A DNA stretch of 64,000 nucleotides from JACCZH01 sp963729445 (GCA_963729445.1 CAVSNU010000002.1:186001-250000), one strand, 5' to 3'; positions 43,749-53,393 are shown, counted from the first letter of the stretch. Program-made: numbers and translations. Notes: a model not told the origin generated them from the letters alone.

Positions 43749-45497
43749 ATGGTTGCGCGACACTCACTTCGCTTCGTAATCGCCTGCGAAAATGACTTCG
43801 CCCGGGCCGAGGAGGCTATCGGATCGACCCAGGGTCCGATTACCATCGAGGCCGGGGTTGAGAGCGGTACGCTGCTGGAGATTGACGAGTTCCGCCGCCT
43901 GGCGGCCGCAGCTCGCGTCTCGGGAGCTTGTGTGACGTTCGCGAGCGACGACCCCTTGCGTCGTGAGCTCGCCAGAATCGTCGGCCTCAATGTCGAAGCT
44001 CCCGAACCCACAATCAGTGGGCTCCGCCGGGCGTTAGAGAGCAACGCCGCCACGCGCAAGATCGAGCCGACGGATCTGGTGGGGCCTTCAAACACCGGCG
44101 AACCCGCACCCTTTCGCGAGCCGGTCCCCACCCTGACCGAGGCGCTCAACGACTACACCAACCACGGCCCCCACGACTCGTACGCATCCTTCAGCTTCGT
44201 CATCACTCCACCGGTACCGCGTCGAGGCGACCAGATGGCAGATGCGTGGCATTACGAAGGTGGCGCGTTCGGAGTTCGGCCCGTGCCACGGCGCTACCGT
44301 GGCAGCCGGAGAATCGGCAAGATTGCGGCGGTGGCCTCGCTCTCGGCCATCGCTCTCATCCTGGCAAGCGCCCTGGTGCTCGTCGCGCTGATCGCGCCGC
44401 AAGCCTCCGTGACACTGGTGCCGGCCACCAGCGCCATCAACGCGGACCTCACCTACGGCGTCGCCGGTGCTGGTAGTGATTACGATGTTGCGATCGAGCC
44501 AGTCACGATTACCACCACGCTCTCATACAACGCGACAATCCCGACCACGGGATCACGAACCGAGCCAGACGGCACGGCTTCTGGTGCGATCTTGATCACC
44601 AACCCCACGACCACGGAACTCACGATGCCCGCCGGAACGATCATCACCGGGGTCGACGGACTGACGTTTTCAACCGTCGAGGACGTGTCCGTACCCGCGG
44701 CCGACCCGTTCGGTTCCATGACGATGGGTAGCGCGTCAGCCGGCATCGTTGCCGGCCAACCCGGACCCGCCGGTAACGTCGAAGCCGGAGCGCTCAATGG
44801 GCAGCTCGAAAGCGGGCTCTTCTACTCGAACCGGGAAGCCACTGCCGGCGGCACCGTGAAAGAGATTCCGATCGTAGCGGAAGCCGACATTGAGGCGCTG
44901 CGCGCTCAGGCTGAGGCTGAACTCGCCCAACGCGCCGACGGTCAAATCCAGGGCGAGATCCCATCCGGACATCAGGCCATCGCCGGTTCTGGAACGATGG
45001 ACGCACCGGGGCTCTCGTTCAGTCACAAGGTGGGCGAGGATGCCACCGACCTTCGCGTCGATGCCACCATGCGCGTCTCAGCCCTGGCGTATAACCCTGA
45101 AGAGCTCCATCAGATGGCGCGTGAGGCGCTGAGCAAACAACTCTCAGCTTCGCTCCCCTCGGATCAAGTGCTGCTGGCAGATACAATGAACGTTGATGAG
45201 CCGCTGGAGATTCCCAACACCTCCGGTGCTCCCGAGTATCGATTGACCGCGAGCGCCCGTGCCCGTGTCGTCATTGATCAAGAGATGCTGGCCGGCCTGA
45301 AACGCGACCTGGTGGGTGCTTCCAGGGTTGATGCCGTCATCCGCGTCTCGCAGATCGAAGGAGTTTCACGATTCGAGCTCGAGTACGGCCCCGACTGGTT
45401 CCCGCTCGATTGGGCTCCGCGGCTAGAGTCGCGGATTGCGATCGACGTTGACGACAGCCCGGCAACGCAGGCAGCTTCGGGAGCGACCCGGCCGTAA
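43749..45497 (+). CDS. Single-pass protein, baseplate J/gp47-like
   Basis: A 582-residue protein. The first 190 residues are cytoplasmic (SLRFVIACENDFARAEEAIG), one hydrophobic helix (residues ~200-225, ALILASALVLVALIAP) follows, and the large C-terminal part is external. That part has repeating beta-rich sequence with GAILITNPTTTELTMPAGT and a block like baseplate J proteins. Chloroflexota carry similar one-helix proteins next to ruvX, where they are not phage parts. Function unknown. ATG 43749 chosen as the first start after alaS. Confidence 0.65.
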   Translation: MVARHSLRFVIACENDFARAEEAIGSTQGPITIEAGVESGTLLEIDEFRRLAAAARVSGACVTFASDDPLRRELARIVGLNVEAPEPTISGLRRALESNAATRKIEPTDLVGPSNTGEPAPFREPVPTLTEALNDYTNHGPHDSYASFSFVITPPVPRRGDQMADAWHYEGGAFGVRPVPRRYRGSRRIGKIAAVASLSAIALILASALVLVALIAPQASVTLVPATSAINADLTYGVAGAGSDYDVAIEPVTITTTLSYNATIPTTGSRTEPDGTASGAILITNPTTTELTMPAGTIITGVDGLTFSTVEDVSVPAADPFGSMTMGSASAGIVAGQPGPAGNVEAGALNGQLESGLFYSNREATAGGTVKEIPIVAEADIEALRAQAEAELAQRADGQIQGEIPSGHQAIAGSGTMDAPGLSFSHKVGEDATDLRVDATMRVSALAYNPEELHQMAREALSKQLSASLPSDQVLLADTMNVDEPLEIPNTSGAPEYRLTASARARVVIDQEMLAGLKRDLVGASRVDAVIRVSQIEGVSRFELEYGPDWFPLDWAPRLESRIAIDVDDSPATQAASGATRP

Positions 45498-45903
45498 GCT
45501 CCTTGGCCTCGATCTTGGAGAGCGGCGGATAGGCGTCGCTGTGTCCGATGATCTCGGCCTCATGGCCTTCCCCGTGGGCATCGTCGATCTGCGGCACGAG
45601 ACCCTGGACGCGGTCGCGAGACTTGCCGTCGAGCATGAAGTAGAAGGTATTGTGGCGGGGCTGCCGAGAACGATGCGTGGCGAAGAGGGGCACCAGGCTC
45701 GCGAAGCGCGCGCAATGGCCGAAGAGCTGGCCGAAATGGTAGCGATCCGCATCGTCTTCTGGGACGAACGTCTCACATCCTATATGGCCGACCGTGTCCT
45801 TGAGGGCCGCAGCCGGAAACGCAAGAGCCGGAGCAGCGGCGACCGGGACGCCATTGCTGCCGCAATCATGCTCCAGGACTATCTGGACGCAAATCCGCTT
45901 TAG
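45436..45903 (+). CDS. ruvX: Holliday-junction-resolvase-like YqgF/RuvX
   Basis: A YqgF/RuvX RNase H-fold nuclease of rRNA maturation or recombination. It shows LLGLDLGERRIGVAVSDDLG, VEGIVAGLPRTMRGEEG, IVFWDERLTSYMA and a final DRDAIAAAIMLQDYL. The usual N terminus MxLLGLDLG reads KLLGLDLG with no ATG; the only in-frame starts are TTG 45436 and TTG 45448, each overlapping the upstream gene by more than 45 bp and lacking a ribosome-binding site. A non-AUG start close to the core (near 45496) is possible. Confidence 0.85.
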   Translation: MRSTLTTARQRRQLRERPGRKLLGLDLGERRIGVAVSDDLGLMAFPVGIVDLRHETLDAVARLAVEHEVEGIVAGLPRTMRGEEGHQAREARAMAEELAEMVAIRIVFWDERLTSYMADRVLEGRSRKRKSRSSGDRDAIAAAIMLQDYLDANPL

Positions 45904-45958
45904 GTAATGAGAAAGCTTGATATCCTATCGACCGGCTGAGGATATCCAGGCATAGAAA

Positions 45959-45980
45959 CCTGATTGGCGCGCCAATCAGG
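45959..45980. promoter_or_regulatory. Perfect 22-bp palindrome upstream of dedA
   Basis: A perfect palindrome centred on GGCGCGCC with arms CCTGATTGGCG. It lies 21 bp before the dedA ATG. A looser GATATCC...GGATATC inverted repeat lies just upstream (45920-45947). Both look like operator sites; the palindrome would form a hairpin near the start codon if transcribed. Confidence 0.5.
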
Positions 45981-46001
45981 TGAGTACGATTGTGAGTTTG
46001 C

Positions 46002-46643
46002 ATGAACAACCCGCTCCACGGACTGTCCAGCTGGGTCACCGACGTCGTCGAATCATTCGGGTACGTGGGCGTGGCGGTCCTGACGATGCTCGAGAACCTC
46101 ATCCCGCCAATCCCCTCGGAAATTATTCTGCCGCTGGCCGGTTTTCTGGTGGGTCAGGGGCGCTTCTCTTTCGTCCCGGTTGTGTTTGCCGCGACAGTGG
46201 GCTCGGTCGGCGGAGCGCTCGTTCTGTACATGGCCGGTGCATGGCTCGGTGATTACCGCACGCGCTATCTGATCCGGAAGTTCGGTCGCTTCGTGCTCGT
46301 GGATGAGAATGACTTCGACCGGGCACGAGAGTGGTTCTTCCGTCACGGAACCAAGGTTATTTTCTTTGGCCGGCTTGTGCCCGGAATTCGCAGCCTTATC
46401 TCGATTCCGGCAGGAATCGTCAAGATGCCGCTCTGGCGCTTCGTGGCCTACACCACGGCGGGTAGCGCACTCTGGAACTCCATCCTCATCGGCTTTGGGT
46501 GGATTCTCGGAGAGCAGTGGGACACAGTGCAGGATTACATCTCGATCATCGAGTACGTCGTCTATTTCAGCGTCGCAGCGGCGGTGATCGCGTTCGTGTG
46601 GACTCGACGCAGTCAGCTACGGAACATTTTTACCCGAGGCTGA
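46002..46643 (+). CDS. DedA family membrane protein
   Basis: A 213-residue DedA/SNARE-associated family inner-membrane protein. Family blocks are LENLIPPIPSEIILPLAGFLV, FGRLVPGIRSLISIPAGIVKM and GSALWNSILIGFGWILGEQW. Family members act as undecaprenyl-phosphate or lipid flippases; the substrate here is not shown. Confidence 0.92.
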   Translation: MNNPLHGLSSWVTDVVESFGYVGVAVLTMLENLIPPIPSEIILPLAGFLVGQGRFSFVPVVFAATVGSVGGALVLYMAGAWLGDYRTRYLIRKFGRFVLVDENDFDRAREWFFRHGTKVIFFGRLVPGIRSLISIPAGIVKMPLWRFVAYTTAGSALWNSILIGFGWILGEQWDTVQDYISIIEYVVYFSVAAAVIAFVWTRRSQLRNIFTRG

Positions 46644-46644
46644 T

Positions 46645-47031
46645 CTACTCCTCCGGCCGGACTTCGGACTCCATATAGATTCGCCCCCAGGCGATAAGGC
46701 CGTGCTCAACACCCATAATGATGGTGCCGAGCACGATCATCGGGTCACCGTCGGGTTGCGTGCCGGTCCAGCGCCACTCGGACCAGAATGTGTTCTCGTC
46801 GATCACCGAGCGCAGGAGCTCCGCCGAAAAATCCGGGACATTCTCGAATATCGCTGTCCAGTTCCAGCGCAGTTGGGCGGTACCAGTGTATGCCCAATCA
46901 GGGTGAATTGGTTGCTCGCTGCGGTAGTCTGGCGCGAAACACGCGACATATGCGTCAAGGTCGCGCGCGTTCAATGCCTGCCGCATCTGCTCCAGCACCC
47001 GTCTGGGATCTTCCGCTCGTGGCGCGTTCAT
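46645..47031 (-). CDS. SnoaL/NTF2-like protein
   Basis: A 128-residue NTF2-fold protein (ALNARDLDAYVACFAPDYRS, then WRWTGTQPDGDP). ATG 47031 follows GAGAGGA; a longer frame to 47091 has no family content. Such proteins include ketosteroid isomerase-like and polyketide cyclase-like enzymes; substrate unknown. It is encoded upstream, not downstream, relative to the FAD monooxygenase (both minus, 193 bp apart). Confidence 0.82.
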   Translation of the reverse strand: MNAPRAEDPRRVLEQMRQALNARDLDAYVACFAPDYRSEQPIHPDWAYTGTAQLRWNWTAIFENVPDFSAELLRSVIDENTFWSEWRWTGTQPDGDPMIVLGTIIMGVEHGLIAWGRIYMESEVRPEE

Positions 47032-47224
47032 ATCTATCCTCTCGTGTCGTTTTCCAGGGAACGTGTCATGTTCTAATCGTCGAAAGAGCAATGACGACCA
47101 TCGTCGCGCAGGTTCGGTGAGTTGGCAAGAGGCAGGCCACGTCGGCGACGTGGAGAGCTAGCGCGTGCCATGCGAGGTCGTCAGCTGGTTCGAGCAGTAG
47201 CGTTGCTAGTGAGCGTTCACTGAC

Positions 47225-48877
47225 TCACGGTGATCCGGCGCCTCGTATCCGATCAATCAACGCATTCGGGTCCGGGGGTTGCGCATCACCCCGCCAGGCC
47301 ACGTGCCGGTCAGGCCGCGAGAGAACGAGCCCGGTCGTGTAGACCGCCGACGCCTCGTCCGAGGCAACATCCAGCAGCTGCATTGGAACGCCTCGCTCGG
47401 CAGCGGCGCTCAACAGCGCATCAACCTCGACTGAGGGATCGAAGCGCAACAAGGTATAGTCCGGGCCGGCCGCGTCATACAGCGACGCACCACCGTTCAG
47501 CCAGACATGAGGAGTGCGGCAACCAGGTACCGTCGAAGGGGCGAAGTTCCCCATCGAGTACGGCGGCTGTTGCTCCCCGTCATAGCAAATGATTGGTGAT
47601 CTGGCGTAGTAGTAGCCGAAGTTGAGCCCGGCGCAACAATACTGTTGGACGTTCAGATCGTAGGCTGACCTGCCGACCGCGTCGCGCGCCGCAAGTCCCT
47701 CCACGGTATCGTCCTCGATCTCGGCTGGAACCCCCCGGCGCTGCTTTGCCATCTCATGCGCATGGTTCATGGCGAAGTACGACACCTGTTCTGTGATAGG
47801 CAGGCGCTCACTCTCATACGCGTCCAGGATTCCGGCAGTCCCCCAGCCGTTGAGCCGGGCGGCCAACAGCCAGGCGAGATTCTCCGCGTCGGCCAATCCG
47901 GCATTCATGCCATAGCCGGCGTACGGCACCCAGAGATGCGCGGCGTCACCGCAGATAAAGGCCCGGCGGTCGCGAAACCTGTCCGCAACAAGCCGCCGGC
48001 CGAACCAGTCTTCTCGCGAGAGAATCTCATACTCGAAATCCGGACCAACCCCGAGGATGGTACGAATCGCCCAATCACGGTTGACTGCGTCGAAGTCCGC
48101 CTCGTCGTCCCTCAGGTAGTTGTGAATCAGCCAGGTCTCGCGACCGTCGATGGCATAGACGGTTCCGCTGCGGCGTGGGTTGAGCGAAACGCTCCCCCAG
48201 GCGGGTGCGTCAACGTGCATCGACAGCAGCTCGGGCGCGCGAATGTAGCTCGACTGCACACGTTGAACCACCGGGTCACCATGCAGGCGTGCCCCGATCT
48301 GATGACGGACCTCCGACCTTCCCCCATCACAGCCGACGATGTACTGCGCCTCAATGCGCCACTCCTCGTCAGAATCAAGATCTCGCGCGCTGACGATCAC
48401 CCCTTCATCGTTCTGCGTGAACCGCACAAACTGGGTCCTGTTGAGAATCGTCAAGCCCGGGACAGTCGAGGCATGTTCAAAGAGGATCGGCTCAAGAAAG
48501 ATCTGGTTAATCCGGTGTGGAGGTTCGGGTGTCGGCCACCAGGTGTCCGGACCGTCCTGTGCCGTGTAGCGGTCCCGGCGGCACGGAATCGGAATGCGCG
48601 CCACTTCCTTTCCAAGCATGGTGGTGCGGAACGCGATGTCGTTTGGGTAGTCCTCGGGCAACCCACCCCTCCTCAGCTGCGCCGCGACCCCAAGACGCCG
48701 GAACAGCTCCATCGAGCGAGCTGCCACGTGGTTGCACTTGACGCTCGGTGCCTCGCCCCGGTGCCGTATCTCCAGCACCGTCACCTGAATCCCTCGTCCG
48801 GCAAGGTCCAGGGCCAGGGTCAGTCCCACGGGTCCACCGCCGACGACCACAACATCCGTTTCCATGCTCGTTGTCAT
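47225..48877 (-). CDS. FAD-dependent aromatic monooxygenase (PheA/TfdB type)
   Basis: A 550-residue flavoprotein hydroxylase. The FAD motif is VVVGGGPVGLTLALDLAGRG (residues ~10-29), the ADP-ribose motif CDGGRSEVRHQIG, and the third FAD motif FICGDAAHLWVPYAGYGMNAGL. A C-terminal thioredoxin-like part ends with VLSRPDRHVAWRGDA, matching phenol/dichlorophenol hydroxylases. The actual substrate is unknown. A likely promoter lies at 49017-49046. Confidence 0.88.
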   Translation of the reverse strand: MTTSMETDVVVVGGGPVGLTLALDLAGRGIQVTVLEIRHRGEAPSVKCNHVAARSMELFRRLGVAAQLRRGGLPEDYPNDIAFRTTMLGKEVARIPIPCRRDRYTAQDGPDTWWPTPEPPHRINQIFLEPILFEHASTVPGLTILNRTQFVRFTQNDEGVIVSARDLDSDEEWRIEAQYIVGCDGGRSEVRHQIGARLHGDPVVQRVQSSYIRAPELLSMHVDAPAWGSVSLNPRRSGTVYAIDGRETWLIHNYLRDDEADFDAVNRDWAIRTILGVGPDFEYEILSREDWFGRRLVADRFRDRRAFICGDAAHLWVPYAGYGMNAGLADAENLAWLLAARLNGWGTAGILDAYESERLPITEQVSYFAMNHAHEMAKQRRGVPAEIEDDTVEGLAARDAVGRSAYDLNVQQYCCAGLNFGYYYARSPIICYDGEQQPPYSMGNFAPSTVPGCRTPHVWLNGGASLYDAAGPDYTLLRFDPSVEVDALLSAAAERGVPMQLLDVASDEASAVYTTGLVLSRPDRHVAWRGDAQPPDPNALIDRIRGAGSP

Positions 48878-49398
48878 GACTCGATGGCCTTCCTCAACGG
48901 ACGATCTGCTCCCAAATCAACAAGTTCGCAGTGAGCCTCGATGTGCTCCAACCGCCACATGACGATGCATCAGCGTTCCGCGTGCCCGTTTCCAGAATAT
49001 GTTCGCGTCTCAAGAGTCAATACCGTGTCCCGGAGGTTCTTGTCAATGTCCAGTGTCACTCGCGATCGAGCTCAGCTGGATCTCGGTGCAATACACAGAC
49101 CACCGGCATCCGAGCGTGGCCGATGTACACAGACGAGAGCTGTCCGTCCGCTGATGGCGAGGACCGATCTGTAGAGGTGGACTGGCACGATTGCCGATTG
49201 ACGCCATCGTCTCCTTTTGCTACTGTGCCTCTGAATGAATCCGGAAAGCTCAACAGTCACGTATATCGACCAAGGTTGATAACTCGATACTCCTCGCGTC
49301 ATACAACATGACACGGGGCAAGCTGTGTGGATTGGAGAGGCGGAAGGTCTGACGGCTGACCGGTGTGTGTATGCGCACGATTGAATTGGGGGAATCGA
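48878..49398. other. Divergent intergenic region, 521 bp
   Basis: No gene is seen. It contains a minus-strand promoter for the monooxygenase and a weak plus-strand TTGATA-N17-TCATAC (49276-49304) that may serve the ABC operon. Confidence 0.45.
49017..49046 (-). promoter_or_regulatory. Promoter for FAD monooxygenase
   Basis: On the minus strand TTGACA (49041-49046), 18-bp spacer, TATTGA (49017-49022), about 140 nt before the gene start. Confidence 0.42.
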
Positions 49399-51129
49399 AT
49401 GACAACTGACGAACACAACGACGAGTTGTATCGTAAAGTGGCCGGCACCTCACTCTCACGACGGCAATTGCTACGCATCAGTACGGGCATCGTCGGTGCC
49501 GGTGTGCTGGGCACCCTGCTGGCAGCCTGCGGGGAAGATGATACCGAGGGCGGCGAAGAACCAGGCGCCCAGACTGACAGCGATTCACCGACTGAGCCAG
49601 CTACCGACGAGACGTCGGAAACGCCAACGGGCGAGGATACCGAACCCGCACCTGCCGGCGCTGGTGTGATGGGTGGATTGCTGCGCGTCGCGATTATTGG
49701 TGAACCTCCTGCCTTTGATCCAACCTTTACCACGGCGACTGTCACCATCAACACCACGTCACACGTTTTCGAATCCCTGTTCTACCAGGACGTGAATTTT
49801 GCGCCGCAACCCATGCTCGTCGAAAGCTTCGAGATAGAAGAAGACGGCGCCGTCTTCTTGTTTCACTTGCGTGAGAACGTGCCATTCCACAATGGCGACA
49901 CGATGGACGCCGATGATGTCATCGCTTCGCTAGAACGCTATGCAGCGCTGTCCGGACGTGGGCGAACACTGTTCGAACGCGTGGAGAGTGTTGAAACAGT
50001 TGACGACCTCACCGTCCGAATGACATTTAATGCGCCAACGGGTATCGCTCCGGTCTTCCTGTCTCAGGCCGACGCAATCATCCTTCCAAAGGAGATCGCC
50101 GAGGCTTCGATGGAAGGTGAGATGACCGAATTCATCGGCACAGGTCCATTCATGATGAATGAGCGCCTGCCTGACCGCTACATCGGCCTGAAGCGTTTCG
50201 AAGACTACGCGCGTCTGGATATGGATCCAGATGGCTACGGTGGAGGTAAAACAGCTTACTTCGACGAAATCCGCTTCATCCCAGTGCCCGAGCAGGCCGT
50301 TCGCTCGGACGGCTTGATTACCGACGAGTACGACTATGCTGAGTCATTGAGCACCGACCAATTCGAAACCCTCAGCGATCAACCGGACCTTGGGATGCAG
50401 GTTACACTGCCGTATTACTTCTACGGTGCACATTTCAATAAGTCCGAAGGCAACATCATGAGCAACCGTGACTTGCGCATGGCGCTCCTCACGGCAGTCG
50501 ACATGGATCCCGTCGCCCGTGCCGGCTTTGGACCGGAAAATTTCTGGCGCCTCGGTCCGGAGATCTGCGCACCTGAAACTGCATGGTACACCGACGCCGG
50601 GAGCAATGTATACAACCAGGCGGATCCGGAGAAGGCCAAACAATTACTCGAAGAATCCGGTTACGACGGGACGCCCATCCGGTGGATTAGCACCAAAGAG
50701 TATTCCTACAACTACAACATGGCCCTCGTCTTGAAAGAACAGATGGAGGCGATCGGCGCCGTCATTGACCTGCAAGTAATGGACTGGGCAACACTGGTTG
50801 CGACGCGTAGCCAGCCTGAAGCATGGGATGTCTTTATTACCGGACACCCGAGCTATCAGCACCCTGTCCTGCAAGTCTTCCTGAGCGAAACCTGGCCGGG
50901 ATTCTGGGCCAACGAGGAGAAGGATGACCTGATCACCAAGATCATCGAGGAGCCGGATCCCGAAGCGCAGATGGAACACATTGCAGCACTACAGCAAGTC
51001 TGGTGGGATGACGCCGCGATGATCAAGGTAAACGAGGGCGCCGTGTTGCGCGGTTATCGCACGCGTTTACAAGGTTATTCAAATCCGCCCGACTGGTTCT
51101 TCTGGAACACGTGGTTCGACGAGGGGTAA
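49399..51129 (+). CDS. Family 5 ABC substrate-binding lipoprotein
   Basis: A 576-residue peptide/nickel-type periplasmic binding protein. The N terminus has a Tat-like SRRQLLRIS segment and a lipobox TLLAAC, then an acidic Ser/Thr linker and the binding domain (LFHLRENVPFHNGDTMDADDV is the family signature: FHNGDTMDADDV). It ends with YSNPPDWFFWNTWF. ATG 49399 follows GGGGGAATC. Followed by two permease genes. Confidence 0.93.
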   Translation: MTTDEHNDELYRKVAGTSLSRRQLLRISTGIVGAGVLGTLLAACGEDDTEGGEEPGAQTDSDSPTEPATDETSETPTGEDTEPAPAGAGVMGGLLRVAIIGEPPAFDPTFTTATVTINTTSHVFESLFYQDVNFAPQPMLVESFEIEEDGAVFLFHLRENVPFHNGDTMDADDVIASLERYAALSGRGRTLFERVESVETVDDLTVRMTFNAPTGIAPVFLSQADAIILPKEIAEASMEGEMTEFIGTGPFMMNERLPDRYIGLKRFEDYARLDMDPDGYGGGKTAYFDEIRFIPVPEQAVRSDGLITDEYDYAESLSTDQFETLSDQPDLGMQVTLPYYFYGAHFNKSEGNIMSNRDLRMALLTAVDMDPVARAGFGPENFWRLGPEICAPETAWYTDAGSNVYNQADPEKAKQLLEESGYDGTPIRWISTKEYSYNYNMALVLKEQMEAIGAVIDLQVMDWATLVATRSQPEAWDVFITGHPSYQHPVLQVFLSETWPGFWANEEKDDLITKIIEEPDPEAQMEHIAALQQVWWDDAAMIKVNEGAVLRGYRTRLQGYSNPPDWFFWNTWFDEG

Positions 51130-51138
51130 CGAGTTTTT

Positions 51139-52083
51139 ATGGGTGCGTATGTTATTCGGCGTCTTATGCTCGCAATTCCCGTGATGCTGCTCGTGGCCAT
51201 TACAACCTTCCTGCTGTTGCACATGACGCCGGGTGACCCGGTTGCGGTCCTGCTTGGGCCTGATGCGACCTCAGAACAAATCAACGAGATGCGCGCCCAG
51301 ATGGGGCTGGACGAACCTGTCTATCTTCAGCTCGTGCACTGGTTCGCTGATGTTGCGCGTGGAGATCTCGGGGAGAGCATCTTCCTCCACAAACCAGTGA
51401 CGGACGCCATCGTTGAACGTGCCGAACCAACCATATTACTCACGCTTCTGGCGTCGTTCGTCGCGATTGGTATCGGTCTGCCTTTAGGGGTAGTATCCGC
51501 CACGCGTAGGGGGACGGTGCTGGATTTCGGGGCCATGTTGGGCGCGATGGTGGGCATTTCGATGCCCACCTTCTGGCTTGGCCTGACGTTAATCTTCATT
51601 TTCGGTGTCACGTTGCGCTGGTTGCCGGTAGCCGGTTATGCGCCGTTCTTCGACGCGCCCTGGGAGAGCTTGAAATACCTCCTCTTGCCCGCGGTAACGC
51701 TCGGTACCGCTCAAGGCGCGCTGTTGGCTCGTATGACCCGATCCATGATGCTCGACGTCTTGAACGAGGACTATATCCGCACCGCCCGTTCAAAGGGCCT
51801 GTTAGAGCGCCGTGTGGTCGTTCGACACGCCCTCCGCAACGCATTCGTTCCGCTCATTACCGTCATCGGTCTCACCTTCGCGGTACTGATTAGTGGCGCC
51901 GTGGTGACCGAACAGGTCTTCAATATCCCGGGCGTCGGACGCATGCTCATTCAGGCAGTTCTCCGTCGAGACTTTCCATTGATCCAAGGGATCGTCCTCG
52001 TGGTGGCCTTTCTGTATGTCGTCATCAATCTGCTCGTCGACATCATCTACGTATACCTCGATCCACGGCTTCATTTCAGCTGA
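51139..52083 (+). CDS. dppB: ABC permease, DppB type
   Basis: A 314-residue inner-membrane permease with the DppB N terminus (YVIRRLMLAIPVMLLVAITT), LHMTPGDPVAVLLGPDA, and the EAA-like loop DYIRTARSKGLLERRVVVRH that contacts the ATPase. It starts 9 bp after the binding-protein gene. Confidence 0.94.
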   Translation: MGAYVIRRLMLAIPVMLLVAITTFLLLHMTPGDPVAVLLGPDATSEQINEMRAQMGLDEPVYLQLVHWFADVARGDLGESIFLHKPVTDAIVERAEPTILLTLLASFVAIGIGLPLGVVSATRRGTVLDFGAMLGAMVGISMPTFWLGLTLIFIFGVTLRWLPVAGYAPFFDAPWESLKYLLLPAVTLGTAQGALLARMTRSMMLDVLNEDYIRTARSKGLLERRVVVRHALRNAFVPLITVIGLTFAVLISGAVVTEQVFNIPGVGRMLIQAVLRRDFPLIQGIVLVVAFLYVVINLLVDIIYVYLDPRLHFS

Positions 52084-52174
52084 TACGACGGATTGAGAAA
52101 CAGCATCCCAGGACACGTTCAGGGCGCCTCCCGGCGTGCAAGGTGAGAACCTAATATCAGATGGAGGAGCGAAC

Positions 52175-53065
52175 TTGGCGCGATCAGAGGCTGCAACGCT
52201 TGTCGGAGCGACAAAAAACGAGCGAAGCCTGGGGCAGCGCACGCGCCACCTGGCGCGTCGTCATGTCAGCGGGTTTGCCGGCGGCTTCGTTCTTATCCTC
52301 GTCATTTTGATGGCAATCCTTGCAGATCTCCTCGCGACGCATAGTCCCACAGATTTGTCGCCGATCGACCGTCTCGTCACTCCGAACGGCGAGCATTTGT
52401 TTGGGACAGATAACTTTGGCCGCGATCTCTTCAGCCGAACCATCCACGGGTCGCGAACGTCGCTGTTGGTCGGGTTTGGAGTCAGCATGGTTGCCGTTAT
52501 CGGGGGAACGTTTTTCGGTTTGATCGCCGGCTATTATCGCCGGGTCGAAGGACCACTCATGCGGCTCATGGACGCAATGATGGCCTTCCCCGGGATCATA
52601 CTGGCGATCGGTATCGTAGCCGCTACCGGCCCAAGCGTCCTGAACGTGATTGTTGCTCTCGGCGTTGTCTACATACCACGCGTCGCTCGTCTCGTGCGCA
52701 GCGTTGTCCTTAGCATTCGTGAAACGCAATATGTAGAAGCCGCCCGTTCGATCGGCGTCGGCGACCGTGGCATCATCCAGAAATACATCCTCGCAAACTC
52801 GTGGTCGCCACTCATCGTCCAAGGCACCTTCATCTTCGCTGAGGGTGTTCTTGGCGAAGCCACGTTGAGTTTCCTCGGCGTCGGTGCTCCGCCAATCACT
52901 CCAAGCTGGGGGAACATCCTCGGTGAGGCCAGGCTCTTCATCCGCGAGGCCCCCTGGATGATGATCCTTCCTGGGCTAGCACTGACGATTACCGTCCTGA
53001 GCCTCAATCTCCTCGGCGACGGCATTCGGGACATGCTCGACCCACGGCTACGACGTCGTTTGTGA
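52175..53065 (+). CDS. dppC: ABC permease, DppC type
   Basis: A 296-residue permease with the family features HLFGTDNFGRDLFSRTIHGS, the EAA-type loop QYVEAARSIGVGDRGIIQKY and a GWGNILGEAR-like C-terminal part. TTG 52175 chosen because GGAGGAG lies 6-7 nt upstream. No ATPase gene (DppD/DppF) follows; the next gene cluster begins after a promoter. Confidence 0.92.
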   Translation: MARSEAATLVGATKNERSLGQRTRHLARRHVSGFAGGFVLILVILMAILADLLATHSPTDLSPIDRLVTPNGEHLFGTDNFGRDLFSRTIHGSRTSLLVGFGVSMVAVIGGTFFGLIAGYYRRVEGPLMRLMDAMMAFPGIILAIGIVAATGPSVLNVIVALGVVYIPRVARLVRSVVLSIRETQYVEAARSIGVGDRGIIQKYILANSWSPLIVQGTFIFAEGVLGEATLSFLGVGAPPITPSWGNILGEARLFIREAPWMMILPGLALTITVLSLNLLGDGIRDMLDPRLRRRL

Positions 53066-53248
53066 CGTTTGACGTGAGGCCTCAGCGATGGTCTCCGAGA
53101 ACCCATCCTGCGAGGGCCACATCATGTAACGCAGTGCCGCCCCTCCTACCGGTCCACATCATCGGCCAGAGGCCTGCCGCGCAACACATGTTCACGGTTG
53201 GGGTGCCTACGGATTACCACTCGCGTAGACACTTCTAAATGACAGGAT

Positions 53249-53393
53249 TGACACGCCTCAGGAGGTTGACAGTAGCAAGCCCAAGACCTATATTGAGTGA
53301 AACGATACATAAAAGTTGAGGAGAGAAGTCGCCCCTTTATCAGGCTTCTCTCGGAGTCGGCACCTCTACTTCCGGCCCTGATTAGGCGTGTCA
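53249..53393. promoter_or_regulatory. 10-nt inverted repeat flanking the promoter
   Basis: TGACACGCCT (53249-53258) and its exact complement AGGCGTGTCA (53384-53393) lie on either side of the promoter, 125 bp apart. They could be half-sites for a looping regulator or, in RNA from an upstream start, pair with each other. Confidence 0.4.
53266..53294 (+). promoter_or_regulatory. Sigma-70-type promoter of the fmd module
   Basis: TTGACA (53266-53271), 17-bp spacer, TATATT (53289-53294). One of the best promoter matches in the window; transcription should start near 53301. Confidence 0.68.

Noticed and set aside
43749..45497. Baseplate J-like protein as sign of a prophage
   Set aside because: No other phage genes are near, and it lies between alaS and ruvX.
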